This document shows, in pieces, positions 56,038 through 64,000 of a DNA stretch of 64,000 nucleotides (the first letter of the stretch is position 1; every line of letters starts with the position of its first letter). Position numbers and translations under genes: made by a program. Origin of the DNA: Alphaproteobacteria bacterium (GTDB lineage Bacteria > Pseudomonadota > Alphaproteobacteria > Sphingomonadales > Sphingomonadaceae); NCBI GenBank assembly GCA_019232625.1, contig JAFANP010000006.1, forward strand, positions 1-64,000. Reading direction: 5' to 3'. The notes beneath the pieces are model-generated. The model did not search any database. It worked only from the letters and a program-made list of their open reading frames with translations, and was not told the origin of the DNA.

Positions 56038-57590
56038 TGGACGCCGTTCCCGACCTGCTCGCCAAGCGCGCCGCTCTGGCGCCGCGGGCGCCGGCGCTCG
56101 AGGAGGCGGCGACGGGCCGGCGGCTCGATTATGCCGAGCTCGACCGGCGCGCCGCGCTCGCCGCCGGGCTGATGCGCGCGCAGGGCGTAGGCGAGGGCGA
56201 CCGGGTGGCGATCCTCTGCCGCAACCGCATCGCCTTCTTCGAGCTGCTGTTCGGCTGCGCTCGGATCGGCGCGATCCTGGTGCCGCTCAACTGGCGGATG
56301 CCGCCCGCCGAGCTCGCGCCGCTGCTCGCCGATTGCGCGCCGGCCCTCCTCTTCCACGGCCGGGAGGAGGAGGCGCTGGCCGCCGTCTTCCAAGGCGCGA
56401 GGATCGGCCTCGACGAGGATTACGAGCGCCTGATCGCCGCGGCGGCGCCCGCTCCGTCCCGGCCGCAATGGCCGTCGGCGGCGACCTGGTACCTCCTCTA
56501 CACGTCGGGCACGACCGGGCGGCCCAAGGGGGTGATCTACACGTTCGGCATGGCGGTGGCGAACTACGTCAACCTCGGCGCCGCGATCGAGCTCAGGTCG
56601 AGCGACCGGACCGCCAACTTCCTGCCCCTGTTCCACACCGCCGGGATCAACCTCCACACCCTGCCGACCCTGATCCACGGCGGCTCGGCGGTGATCCTCC
56701 CCGGCTTCGACCCCGAGGCGATCGTCGGGCTGCTGGAGGCCGGGCGGCTCGACACCTTCTTCGGCGTGCCGACCGTCTACCAGGCCCTGCTCGACCATCC
56801 CCGCTTCGCCGCGGCGCCGCTGGCGCGGGTCCGCCACTGGGGCTGCGGCGGCGCGCCGCTCCCCGACAGCCTCGCCGCGCGGGCGCGGGGGGCGGGGATA
56901 CGGGTCTGCCCGGGCATGGGCATGACCGAGACGGGCCCGACCGCCTTCCTCGCCGCGCCCGAGGACGCCTGGGAGCGGCTCGGCTCGGTCGGCAAGCCGC
57001 AGCTGCTGGTCGGCGCGCGGATCGTCGACGCGGCGGGGCGCGACGTCGCGGACGGGGAGGTGGGCGACCTGCTCTTCTCCGGGCCGGCGGTGACGCCCGG
57101 CTATTGGAACGACCCCGAGGCGACCCGCGCCGCCTTCACCGCCGACGGCTGGCTGCGCACCGGCGACCTCGCCCGGCGCGACTCGGACGGCTTCTGGTAC
57201 ATATCGGGCCGGCGAAAGGACATGTTCATCTCGGGCGGCGAGAACGTCTATCCCGCCGAGGTGGAGAATGTGCTGGCCGGGCATCCGGCCGTCTCGGAAG
57301 CGGCGGTGGTGGCGGCGCCGGACCCCAAATGGGGCGAGGTGGGACGCGCCTTCATCCAGCTCGCGGAGGGGCGGGCGCGGCCGGCGGCGCCGGAGCTCGA
57401 GGCCTTCTGCCGGACCCGGCTCGCCGCCTACAAGGTGCCCAAGAGCTTCGAGTTCGTCCCCAACCTGCCCCGCACTGCGGCGGGCAAGGTGCAGAAGCAT
57501 CTGCTGGCGCGGGGACAGTCGCTCGGGACAGGGGCAAGTGACTGTCCCGGCCCAGCCCCTCGCGTCCCGCACCCGCGCTCGGCTTGTTAG
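56037..57590 (+). CDS. class I adenylate-forming acyl-CoA synthetase, repeat-encoded tail
   Basis: This 517-residue AMP-binding acyl-CoA synthetase has motifs WYLLYTSGTTGRPKGVIYT, GMGMTETGP, WLRTGDLARRDSDGFWYISGRRKDMFISGGENVYPAEVE and the catalytic lysine segment TAAGKVQKHLL near the end. It starts with a GTG at 56037 inside the TetR stop. The expected C-terminus is near KVQKHLLARG; the final 26 or so residues are encoded by a copy of the GGGACAGTC palindrome (57512-57548) and adjacent bases, so they are probably not functional. Substrate unknown. Confidence 0.92.
   Translation: MDAVPDLLAKRAALAPRAPALEEAATGRRLDYAELDRRAALAAGLMRAQGVGEGDRVAILCRNRIAFFELLFGCARIGAILVPLNWRMPPAELAPLLADCAPALLFHGREEEALAAVFQGARIGLDEDYERLIAAAAPAPSRPQWPSAATWYLLYTSGTTGRPKGVIYTFGMAVANYVNLGAAIELRSSDRTANFLPLFHTAGINLHTLPTLIHGGSAVILPGFDPEAIVGLLEAGRLDTFFGVPTVYQALLDHPRFAAAPLARVRHWGCGGAPLPDSLAARARGAGIRVCPGMGMTETGPTAFLAAPEDAWERLGSVGKPQLLVGARIVDAAGRDVADGEVGDLLFSGPAVTPGYWNDPEATRAAFTADGWLRTGDLARRDSDGFWYISGRRKDMFISGGENVYPAEVENVLAGHPAVSEAAVVAAPDPKWGEVGRAFIQLAEGRARPAAPELEAFCRTRLAAYKVPKSFEFVPNLPRTAAGKVQKHLLARGQSLGTGASDCPGPAPRVPHPRSAC
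57512..57548. repeat. GGGACAGTC/GACTGTCCC palindrome inside a gene end
   Basis: Arms GGGACAGTC (57512-57520) and GACTGTCCC (57540-57548) enclose a 19-base loop. They match the outer arms of the perfect palindrome at 54396-54439. This copy lies within the reading frame of the acyl-CoA synthetase tail. Confidence 0.85.
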
Positions 57591-57599
57591 ACGGGCGCC

Positions 57600-58169
57600 G
57601 TGACCGAGCCTGGCTCGCCCTGGAGACCGGAGTTCCTCAAGGCCCTCGAGTTGCTCGCCCACGCGAGCGAGGCGATGCACGCCAGGGGGCTTCCCCGTCC
57701 GATCCTCGTCGGCGGCGGCGCGGCCGAATATTATTCCGCAAGCGCGCTCATGACCGGGGACATCGACGTCACGTCTCCGGTCCAGCCCGAGCTGGAAGAG
57801 GAGCTGCGGCGGCTCGGCTTCGTCCGCCCTTCCGGCAGCGGACGGTCGCTGAGGGGATGGGTATATCCCGATCTCGGCCTCGGCTTCGAAGTCGTCGGCT
57901 CGTCACCCCTCGACGGTGCCGTCGATCCGGCGCGTCTCGTACTGGTCGAGCAAATGCAAGAAGGGGCGGCTTTCGTCATCATCCCGGTGGAGGATCTGAT
58001 CGCGGACCGAATGGGGCAATACGCCTCCGGCAGTGCGCCGGAGATGCTGGAGCAGGCGCGGCGCCTTCTCGCCCTTCATCCTGATGCGGATATGCACTAT
58101 CTGGAACGGCGCATCAGGACCGAGACGTTGGGGGAGCATGGTGTCGACGACATCCGGCGAGAAGACTGA
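57600..58169 (+). CDS. nucleotidyltransferase-like protein
   Basis: This 189-residue protein begins at a GTG at 57600. The core RPILVGGGAAEYYSASALMTGDIDVTSP (about 40-68) matches the nucleotidyltransferase-fold pattern GG-x-A followed by a DxD pair (here Asp-Ile-Asp), as in AbiEii-type or DUF6036-like proteins. A later VIIPVEDLIADRMGQYASG segment is also typical. It may be the toxin-like half of a type IV toxin-antitoxin pair with the overlapping small gene, but it also resembles chromosomal nucleotidyltransferase orphans. Its first codons lie 9 bases after the acyl-CoA synthetase stop. Confidence 0.75.
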   Translation: MTEPGSPWRPEFLKALELLAHASEAMHARGLPRPILVGGGAAEYYSASALMTGDIDVTSPVQPELEEELRRLGFVRPSGSGRSLRGWVYPDLGLGFEVVGSSPLDGAVDPARLVLVEQMQEGAAFVIIPVEDLIADRMGQYASGSAPEMLEQARRLLALHPDADMHYLERRIRTETLGEHGVDDIRRED

Positions 58170-58335
58170 GCCCTGGCTCGGGCGGCGCCTGTCGCATCCG
58201 CAGTTCGCGGAGCGGCTAGCCGCGCGCCGGGCGGAACTGGACGATCCAGATTTGCCACGCAATGCCGGCAATCGCCGGACCCCATCCAAACGGGCGCTTC
58301 TCAAGGCGATCGGGGAAACCGGTAAGGTCTGGTAG
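58138..58335 (+). CDS. 65-residue small protein overlapping the nucleotidyltransferase
   Basis: This small protein starts at the ATG at 58138, preceded by GGGGAG, and overlaps the upstream gene by 32 bases in another frame. Its sequence runs VSTTSGEKTEPWLGRRLSHPQFAERLAARRAELDDPDLPRN, basic and helical. No family is recognised. The layout, tightly overlapping and co-directional with a nucleotidyltransferase-like gene, fits an antitoxin or accessory protein, which remains inference. Confidence 0.6.
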   Translation: MVSTTSGEKTEPWLGRRLSHPQFAERLAARRAELDDPDLPRNAGNRRTPSKRALLKAIGETGKVW

Positions 58336-58351
58336 GCGCGGCTTCGGCGCC

Positions 58352-59767
58352 TCAGCCGGAGGTGGCCGCCGTGCCGCCCATGGCGCGGTAGAGATCGATG
58401 GCGGCGTCCAAGCGGTCCTGGGCGGCGAGGGCGTGCGAATCCTCGAGGTCGAGCAGGCCCCGCTCGGCGTCGAGCACGGTCTGGAGGTCGGCGGCGCCCT
58501 CGACATATTGGCGGCGGGCGAGGCGGGCGGTGAGCCGCGCCTCCTCGATCGTCTGCGAGAGGAGGAGGACGCGCTGGCGGGAGGCGTCGAGCGCGGTCAG
58601 CGCGTCCTCGCCCTCGCGCACCGCGGTGAGCAGGGTGGCGCGATAGGTCTCCACCGCCTCCATCTGCACGCCCGAGGCGGTGACGAGGTTGCCGCGCAGC
58701 CGGCCGCCGTCGAAGATCGGCGCGAGCAGGCTCGCCCCCGCCGAGAGCAGGAGCTGGAGCGGGCCGCCGGCGGCGACGCTCTGGCCGAGGCCGCGGGCGG
58801 AGAGGCGGAGCGAGGGAAGGAAGGCGCGGCGGGCGGCCTCGACGTCGCCCTCGGCCGCGGCGATCTGCGCCTCGGCGGCGCGGACGTCGGGGCGGCGGAC
58901 GAGCAGGGCGCCGGGCTGGACCGGCCGGAAATCGGGAAAGGCGAAGGCGTCGAGGCCGGTCTCGGCCGGTGCGAAGAGCGGCGCCTCCTCGCCGACCAGC
59001 AAGGCGAGGGCGTTGCGGGCGTGGCCGCGCGCCTCGGCCATTTGCGAGCGCTCCGCCTCGATCCGCTTCACCTCGATCGTCTGGAGGCCTGAATCGACCT
59101 TGGTCGCGGCGCCCTCGCGGACCCGGACGAGGATGATCCGCTCCATCTCGCGGGCGTTGGCGAGGGCGCGGTCGAGCACGGCGAGGCGGTCGGTGAGCGC
59201 CGCCCAGGCGACGTAGGCGCGGGCGACCTCGCTCTCCACCGCGAGCGCAGTGGCGTCGCGCTGCAGGCCGGCGGCGGCGAGGCGTGCCCGGGCGGCGCGG
59301 CGGCCGGCCTTGGCCTCGCCGAACAGGTCGAGGTCCCAGGCGACGTCGAGGCCGGCGCTTCCGCCTTCGGTCCGGACGGTGGGGCCGTTGCGGCTGGCGC
59401 GCAGCGCCTCGGCGCCGGCGGAGGCGGAAAGGGTGGGGAGCGCGGCGGCGCGGGCGACTCCCAGCTGCCCGCGCGCCTGGACGATGCGGGCGCGGGCGAC
59501 GGCGATGTCGGTGTTGGCGGCGCGGGCGCGCGCGATCAGCCGCAGCAGCGCGTCGGAGCGGAACGCCGCCCAGCCCTGGTCGACGTCGGCGCCCTCGGCG
59601 GGGTCGAGCGGGCTCCACGCCTCGGAGGCGATGGAGGGGGCCACGGCGAGGCGCGGCGGCGGCGCGCCGGCGCAGGCGGCCAGGCAGAGGGCGGCCAGGC
59701 ACGGGACGGCCAGGCGGGGAGCGGCGGCGAGCGGCGCGGCGCGGGCGGAGGTCGGGCGGCGTCCCAT
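58352..59767 (-). CDS. TolC-like outer membrane efflux lipoprotein (NodT type)
   Basis: This 471-residue outer membrane factor has a lipoprotein signal with lipobox LAAC near 30 (LCLAACAGAPPPRL). Two OEP repeats follow, each with the long coiled-coil hairpins typical of TolC (GWAAFRSDALLRLIARARAANTDIAVARARIVQARGQLG and LLVRRPDVRAAEAQIAAAEGDVEAARRAFLP). It provides the outer-membrane channel. It diverges from the HlyD-ABC pair by 91 bases, so the three probably form one exporter controlled from that gap. Confidence 0.92.
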   Translation of the reverse strand: MGRRPTSARAAPLAAAPRLAVPCLAALCLAACAGAPPPRLAVAPSIASEAWSPLDPAEGADVDQGWAAFRSDALLRLIARARAANTDIAVARARIVQARGQLGVARAAALPTLSASAGAEALRASRNGPTVRTEGGSAGLDVAWDLDLFGEAKAGRRAARARLAAAGLQRDATALAVESEVARAYVAWAALTDRLAVLDRALANAREMERIILVRVREGAATKVDSGLQTIEVKRIEAERSQMAEARGHARNALALLVGEEAPLFAPAETGLDAFAFPDFRPVQPGALLVRRPDVRAAEAQIAAAEGDVEAARRAFLPSLRLSARGLGQSVAAGGPLQLLLSAGASLLAPIFDGGRLRGNLVTASGVQMEAVETYRATLLTAVREGEDALTALDASRQRVLLLSQTIEEARLTARLARRQYVEGAADLQTVLDAERGLLDLEDSHALAAQDRLDAAIDLYRAMGGTAATSG

Positions 59768-59858
59768 CGCCCGCTCCTTACCCCGCGCCGGTTAACGAAC
59801 CGTCCATGGTTGGGGCGCCCTTAACCCTGCTTTGAGGATTGGCGGGTAGGGCGAAGGC

Positions 59859-61100
59859 ATGGCGACCAGGCTGTTCCGGGAGGAGGCGATCGAAGCGGGG
59901 CGGGACCGGCTTACCGGCACCGTCGTCGCCGCCGTTCCGCCGGGCTCGCGCCTCTACACGGCCGTGCTCGCCGCCATCGCCGCCGCGCTCGTCGCTTTGC
60001 TGTGCCTCGGCCAATATGCCACCCGCGTCACCGTCAAGGGCGTCGTCGCCAATGGCGGCGGCCTGTCGCGGGTCCATCCGCCGGCGGCGGCGGAGGTCCA
60101 GGAAGTGCTGGTCGGCGAAGGGGCGCGGGTGGCGCGCGGCACGCCGCTCGTCGCCGTCTCCCTGACCCAGGGGCGCGACGCGGGCGGCGAGGGCGTGGCG
60201 AGCCGCCTCGCCGAGCTCGACCGCCAGGACCGCGAGCTCGCCCGCCAGCTCGACCTCGCCTCCAGCCTCGGCTCCGCCGACACGAGCGCGCTCGTCCAGC
60301 AGAAGAGCGGCCTCGCCGAATCGATCGCCTCGCTCGACCGGCAGCGCGGCTTCATCTCCGGGCAGATCGCGCTCGCCGAGGCCGACACCCGCCGCGCCGT
60401 CCGCCTCGCCAAGGAAGGCGCGGGGACGCAGCGCCAGGTCGAGGAGAGCCGTGCCACCCTGCTTTCGCAGCGGCTGGAGCTGGAGAAGCTCGGCGAGCGG
60501 ATCACCGGCCAGCGCGAAAGCCTGCGCCAGCTCGACGCGCAGATCGCCTCGCGGCGGATCGGCGCCGACCAGTCGCAGTCGCAGCTCGCCGCCCAGCGCG
60601 CCCAGCTCGCGGAGCAGCGCGCCGCACTGCTGCGGCAGGACCGGCTCACCCTCACCGCGCCGGTCGCCGGCGTGATCGGCGACGTCGCCGCGCGGCCCGG
60701 CCAGCATGTCGAGCCGGACAGCTCGCTCGTCACCGTCGTGCCCGGCACCAGCGCCATCGAGGTCCAGCTCTACGCCCCCTCGCGCGCCGTCGGCTTCGTG
60801 CGCCCCGGCCAGGAGGTGCGCCTGATGTTCGACGCCTTCCCCTACCAGAAATACGGCGCCGGCCGCGGGCGGGTGACCTGGGTCTCCGACGTGCCGACCG
60901 ACCCCGCGACGCTCGACCCGGGCCTCGGCATCGGCGAGCCGGTGTTCCGAGTCCGCGTCGCCCTCGAGGGCGGGCTGCGCGAGGAGGCGGCGAGGAACCC
61001 GCTGCGGCCAGGCATGACCCTGTCCGCCAACCTGCTGCTCGAGAAGCGCCGTCTGTGGGAGGTGTTCCTCGACCCGGTGCTGAGGGCGCTCAAGGGATGA
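59859..61100 (+). CDS. HlyD-family membrane fusion protein
   Basis: This 413-residue periplasmic adaptor has one transmembrane helix near the N-terminus (about 30-52, LYTAVLAAIAAALVALLCLGQYA), a biotinyl-lipoyl-like half (EVQEVLVGEGARVARGTPLVAV), a long coiled-coil hairpin (about 110-250) and the second half TAPVAGVIGDVAARPGQHVEPDSSLVTVVP. It bridges the inner-membrane ABC transporter to the TolC-like channel. The ATG at 59859 has GAAGG just upstream. The stop overlaps the ABC gene start by four bases (ATGA). Confidence 0.94.
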   Translation: MATRLFREEAIEAGRDRLTGTVVAAVPPGSRLYTAVLAAIAAALVALLCLGQYATRVTVKGVVANGGGLSRVHPPAAAEVQEVLVGEGARVARGTPLVAVSLTQGRDAGGEGVASRLAELDRQDRELARQLDLASSLGSADTSALVQQKSGLAESIASLDRQRGFISGQIALAEADTRRAVRLAKEGAGTQRQVEESRATLLSQRLELEKLGERITGQRESLRQLDAQIASRRIGADQSQSQLAAQRAQLAEQRAALLRQDRLTLTAPVAGVIGDVAARPGQHVEPDSSLVTVVPGTSAIEVQLYAPSRAVGFVRPGQEVRLMFDAFPYQKYGAGRGRVTWVSDVPTDPATLDPGLGIGEPVFRVRVALEGGLREEAARNPLRPGMTLSANLLLEKRRLWEVFLDPVLRALKG

Positions 61101-63265
61101 GCGCGCTCGACTGGCCCTGGCTGTCGCGCAACCGGCCGATGCTTCAGTCCGAGGCGGCGGAATGCGGCCTCACCTGCCTTGCGATGGTGGCGGCGCATTA
61201 CGGCCACCGCGTCAACGTCGGCGGGCTGCGCCGCCGATTCCCGACCTCGATGAAGGGCGCGACCCTGGCCGAGCTGATCAACGTCGCCTCGGAGCTGGAG
61301 CTGGCGCCGCGCGCGCTGAGGCTCGAGCTGGACGAGCTCGGCCAGCTGCAGACCCCTGCCATCCTCCACTGGGAGATGAACCATTTCGTCGTCCTGGAAA
61401 GCTTCCGGGGCGGCAAGGCGGTGCTGCTCGACCCGGCGACCGGGCGGCGGACGGCGGGCCGGGAGGAGCTCAACCGCCACTTCACCGGCGTCGCCCTCGA
61501 GCTGACGCCGACCTCGGCGTTCAAGCCGGTCGACGCGCGGGTGAGGACGAAGCTCAGCGACCTCTGGTCGAAGCTCGTCAACTATCGCGGCGCGGTGGCG
61601 CAGGTGATCGTCCTGTCGCTGCTGCTCGAGGTGGCGGCACTCGCTCTGCCCTTCTTCATGCAGCTGACCGTCGACGAGGCGATCGGCCAGGACGATTCCA
61701 ATCTGCTCGGCCTGCTCGTGCTCGGCTTCGGCGTCGTCTACGGACTCCACGCCGTCATCCAGGCGCTGCGGTCTTGGGTGGTGCTGACCCTCGGCCAGTC
61801 CATCTCCTTCCAGCTCGCCGGCAACGTCTTCCGCCACCTGCTGCGCCTGCCGATGCACTATTTCGAGAGCCGCCACGTCGGCGACCTGATGTCGCGGCTG
61901 GGCTCTATCCAGCCCATCCAGGCGATCCTTGCGGAAGGGATCGTCAGCGCCCTGATCGACGCCGTGCTTGCGGTGCTGACGCTGACCGTGATGGCGCTGA
62001 TCAGCGTCAAGCTCGCTGCCGTCGTCGCCGCTTCGACCTTCCTCTACATCGTCTTCCGCCTCGCCGCCTATCCGGCCATACGCCGCCGCACCGAGGAGGA
62101 GATCATCGCCCGCGCCTATGAGGAGACCTACCTCATGGAGTCGATGCGGGCGATGCGGGCGATCAAGCTCCACGTCTTCGAGGCGATGCGCGAGAATGGC
62201 TGGCGCAACAAATATGCCGACGTCGTCTCGGCGAGCTACCGCACCAAGATCTACAAGATCCTGACGCGGCTGGTCGAAGGGATGCTGCTGTCGGCGCAGT
62301 TCCTGCTCACCGTCTATCTCGCCGCCACCTACGTGATGGCCGACGCGATGACGATCGGCCTGATGCTCGCCTTCCTCGCCTACCGGTCGAGCTTCATGTC
62401 GAGCGCCACCGCCCTCGTCGACCATGCCGAGAACTGGCGGCTGCTCTCGGTCCACCTCGACCGCCTCTCCGACATCGTCGCCGAGCCGCGCGAGAACGTC
62501 GTTCCGCCGCCGCCGCGCACCGCCGTGCTGCCGCCGCCGGCGATCAAGGCGGACGGCCTCCATTTCGCCTACGGCCCGAACGACCCGCCGGTGCTGCGCG
62601 ACATGAGCTTCGAAGTGCCGCCGGGCAGCTTCGTCGCCATCGTCGGAACGTCGGGCGCCGGGAAGACGACGCTGATGCGGATCATGCTCGGCCTCCTCCA
62701 GCCGACGATGGGCAAGTTCCTCGTCGACGGCCGCCCGCTGACCCCCGCCACCACCGCCGAGTGGCGCGCCCGGATCGCCGCCGTGCTTCAGGACGACCAG
62801 CTGCTCACCGGCACGCTCGCCGACAATATCAGCTTCTTCGATCCCCATCCCGACCAGGCGCGGATCGAGACGGCGGCGCGGCTGGCGCGGATCCACGACA
62901 CGATCGCCGAAATGCCGATGGCCTATCAGAGCCTGATCGGCGACATGGGCTCGGCTCTTTCCTCCGGCCAGCGCCAGCGCATCATGCTCGCCCGCGCCCT
63001 CTACCGCGATCCCGACGCGCTGTTCCTCGACGAAGGCACCGCCAATCTCGACGAGGAGAACGAGCGGGCGATCGCCGACACGCTCGCCCAGCTGCCCATC
63101 ACCCGCATCGTCGTCTCCCACCGCCCGATCCTCGTCGAGCGCGCCGAGATCGTCTACCGCCTGGTCGAGGGCCGCCTGGAGCGGGTGACCGGCCCGATGG
63201 GCGGCGCCGACGGCGCCTCCGCCTGGGACCGCCTGCGCACTTTGTCCTCGGGACTAAAGCGCTGA
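61097..63265 (+). CDS. C39-peptidase-containing ABC transporter (bacteriocin-type exporter)
   Basis: This 722-residue exporter has an N-terminal C39 peptidase (catalytic Cys in LQSEAAECGLTCLAM, His in MNHFVVLESF, Asp in LLDPATG), which removes double-glycine leaders, followed by six transmembrane helices (about 160-430) and a nucleotide-binding domain. The NBD has Walker A VGTSGAGKTT, signature LSSGQRQR and Walker B LFLDEGTANLD. It cleaves and exports peptide substrates such as bacteriocins or small toxins. It overlaps the HlyD stop by four bases. No precursor with a double-glycine leader is seen within the window. Confidence 0.93.
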   Translation: MSALDWPWLSRNRPMLQSEAAECGLTCLAMVAAHYGHRVNVGGLRRRFPTSMKGATLAELINVASELELAPRALRLELDELGQLQTPAILHWEMNHFVVLESFRGGKAVLLDPATGRRTAGREELNRHFTGVALELTPTSAFKPVDARVRTKLSDLWSKLVNYRGAVAQVIVLSLLLEVAALALPFFMQLTVDEAIGQDDSNLLGLLVLGFGVVYGLHAVIQALRSWVVLTLGQSISFQLAGNVFRHLLRLPMHYFESRHVGDLMSRLGSIQPIQAILAEGIVSALIDAVLAVLTLTVMALISVKLAAVVAASTFLYIVFRLAAYPAIRRRTEEEIIARAYEETYLMESMRAMRAIKLHVFEAMRENGWRNKYADVVSASYRTKIYKILTRLVEGMLLSAQFLLTVYLAATYVMADAMTIGLMLAFLAYRSSFMSSATALVDHAENWRLLSVHLDRLSDIVAEPRENVVPPPPRTAVLPPPAIKADGLHFAYGPNDPPVLRDMSFEVPPGSFVAIVGTSGAGKTTLMRIMLGLLQPTMGKFLVDGRPLTPATTAEWRARIAAVLQDDQLLTGTLADNISFFDPHPDQARIETAARLARIHDTIAEMPMAYQSLIGDMGSALSSGQRQRIMLARALYRDPDALFLDEGTANLDEENERAIADTLAQLPITRIVVSHRPILVERAEIVYRLVEGRLERVTGPMGGADGASAWDRLRTLSSGLKR

Positions 63266-63326
63266 GGTCGTCCCGGAGAACGCCGGGACCACGCCGGAGG
63301 GTTGAGGGATTGAACCACCCCTCCGA

Positions 63327-63425
63327 TCATCCTGAGTAGCCGCTGAGCGAAGTCGGAGCGGCGTATCGAGGACGACCCTTCGATACGGGACTTCGCAAGG
63401 CTCAGTCCCTGCTCAGGATGAGCGG
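63327..63425. repeat. second copy of the sphingomonad REP-like palindrome
   Basis: Inverted arms ATCATCCTGAGTAGCCGCTG (from 63327) and TGCTCAGGATGAGCGG (to 63425) enclose CGTATCGAG and CTTCGATACGG segments. The element matches the hut-cluster repeat at 5442-5552 in arms and layout but differs in the loop. It lies between the exporter and the last gene; bases 63266-63487 hold no gene. Confidence 0.87.
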
Positions 63426-63487
63426 TTCAGTCGAGACGCGCGGTTCCCGGCCTCCACCGGGATGACGTCATGCCCGCCGCTCGCGGG

Positions 63488-64000
63488 TCAGACCAGGTAG
63501 CCGGTGGAGGTGCGGGTCTTGATCTCGATCTCGATCGAGGTCTGCATGCGCTGGACGAGGAGGCGCTTGCCGAAGCGGGGGTCGAGGAAGTCGCGGAGCA
63601 GCGGCGGGCGGGCGGCGCGGAAGTAGAAGGCCGGGTCCTCGCACACGTCCTCGTTGGCGGCGATCTTCAGCTCGTCCTTGCGAGTCACCGTCTGCACCAC
63701 CGCGGGCGCGTGGGTGACCCCGGCCGCGAGCAGGGTGTAGGCGCGGTGATAGCCGTTCTGGAGCAGGAGCCGCTCCTCGCTGCGCACCACCGACATGAAG
63801 TTTGAGCCGAAGCCGACCATCAGCGCGAGGATGTCGGAAACCGGGCCGAAGGTCCTGAGGTCCTTCACCCGCGCCGGCTTCAGGAGCTGGGCGCGGTGGA
63901 GGCGGAAGTCCGTCGAATCGCAGGTGAACAGCCAGCGCTCGCTCGACACCCGCCGGGCGCGGACCGCCGGGTGCGGCCGGTCGGTGGGCAGGCAGAAGCG
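63488..64000 (-). CDS. partial protein of unknown function, possible ParB-like fold
   Basis: This is the C-terminal part of a minus-strand gene that runs off the window end with no stop before 64000 (about 170 codons). The segment MSVVRSEERLLLQNGYHRAYTLLAAGVTHAPAVVQTVTRKDELK resembles the ParB/Srx core, where an NGxHR motif follows a beta strand. No other domain is visible. Function unknown. Confidence 0.65.
   Translation of the reverse strand, partial: RFCLPTDRPHPAVRARRVSSERWLFTCDSTDFRLHRAQLLKPARVKDLRTFGPVSDILALMVGFGSNFMSVVRSEERLLLQNGYHRAYTLLAAGVTHAPAVVQTVTRKDELKIAANEDVCEDPAFYFRAARPPLLRDFLDPRFGKRLLVQRMQTSIEIEIKTRTSTGYLV

Overview
The window is high-GC chromosomal DNA from an alphaproteobacterium, most likely a member of the Sphingomonadales. 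The evidence is a 23S-5S-tRNA-fMet rRNA operon end, a TonB receptor beside a spinster-type MFS transporter and an alpha/beta hydrolase, a 1551-residue NAD-glutamate dehydrogenase, and interspersed palindromic repeats of the kinds common in sphingomonad genomes. No plasmid or phage backbone is visible. Taxonomy is inferred from gene content and repeats, not from a search.

Layout. 1-1423: end of an rRNA operon with its terminator. 1.5-7.7 kb: a Yip1-family membrane protein, then a histidine utilisation cluster (hutH, hutU and hutI on the minus strand, a divergent arginase-type formimidoylglutamase on the plus strand) that converts histidine to glutamate. 7.7-17.9 kb: ordinary metabolism and maintenance (ferredoxin-reductase-like flavoprotein, flavin reductase, ATP-dependent DNA ligase, pgeF-GNAT-midA-lgt minus-strand run, acyl-CoA synthetase, class II aldolase, maleylacetoacetate isomerase). 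18.0-20.3 kb: trpS and an MFS symporter.

20340-23274 is a complete IS1-like transposable element, with matched terminal inverted repeats and a perfect 8-bp target duplication. Besides its transposase it carries three translationally coupled cargo genes. The middle one appears to be a proteasome/HslV-like N-terminal-threonine hydrolase with a long helical extension.

24453-36539 is a seven-gene minus-strand operon, almost all of it translationally coupled, directly downstream of tRNA-Thr(CGT). It encodes a coiled-coil membrane protein, a large protein resembling GTPase-associated (GAP1-like) proteins, a zinc-ribbon GTPase, a bitopic membrane protein, a SEDS (FtsW/RodA)-like polytopic protein with a big extracytoplasmic domain, a class B penicillin-binding-protein-like transpeptidase and a small membrane protein. 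It reads as a dedicated peptidoglycan synthase pair wired to a GTPase switch. It is the most likely undescribed system here.

37.1-52.2 kb: a PAS-like protein, the giant NAD-GDH (which would dispose of glutamate made by the hut pathway), then a minus-strand run (alpha/beta hydrolase, TonB receptor, MFS, Tat-exported molybdenum hydroxylase large subunit, hemH, phbB, RHH regulator). 52.5-58.3 kb: DUF885 protein, methyltransferase, TetR-acyl-CoA synthetase pair, and a nucleotidyltransferase-like/small-protein pair that may be a toxin-antitoxin module. 58.3-63.3 kb: a complete type I exporter (TolC-like lipoprotein, HlyD-like adaptor, C39-peptidase ABC transporter) with no substrate gene recognised. 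The window ends inside a ParB-like-fold gene of unknown role.
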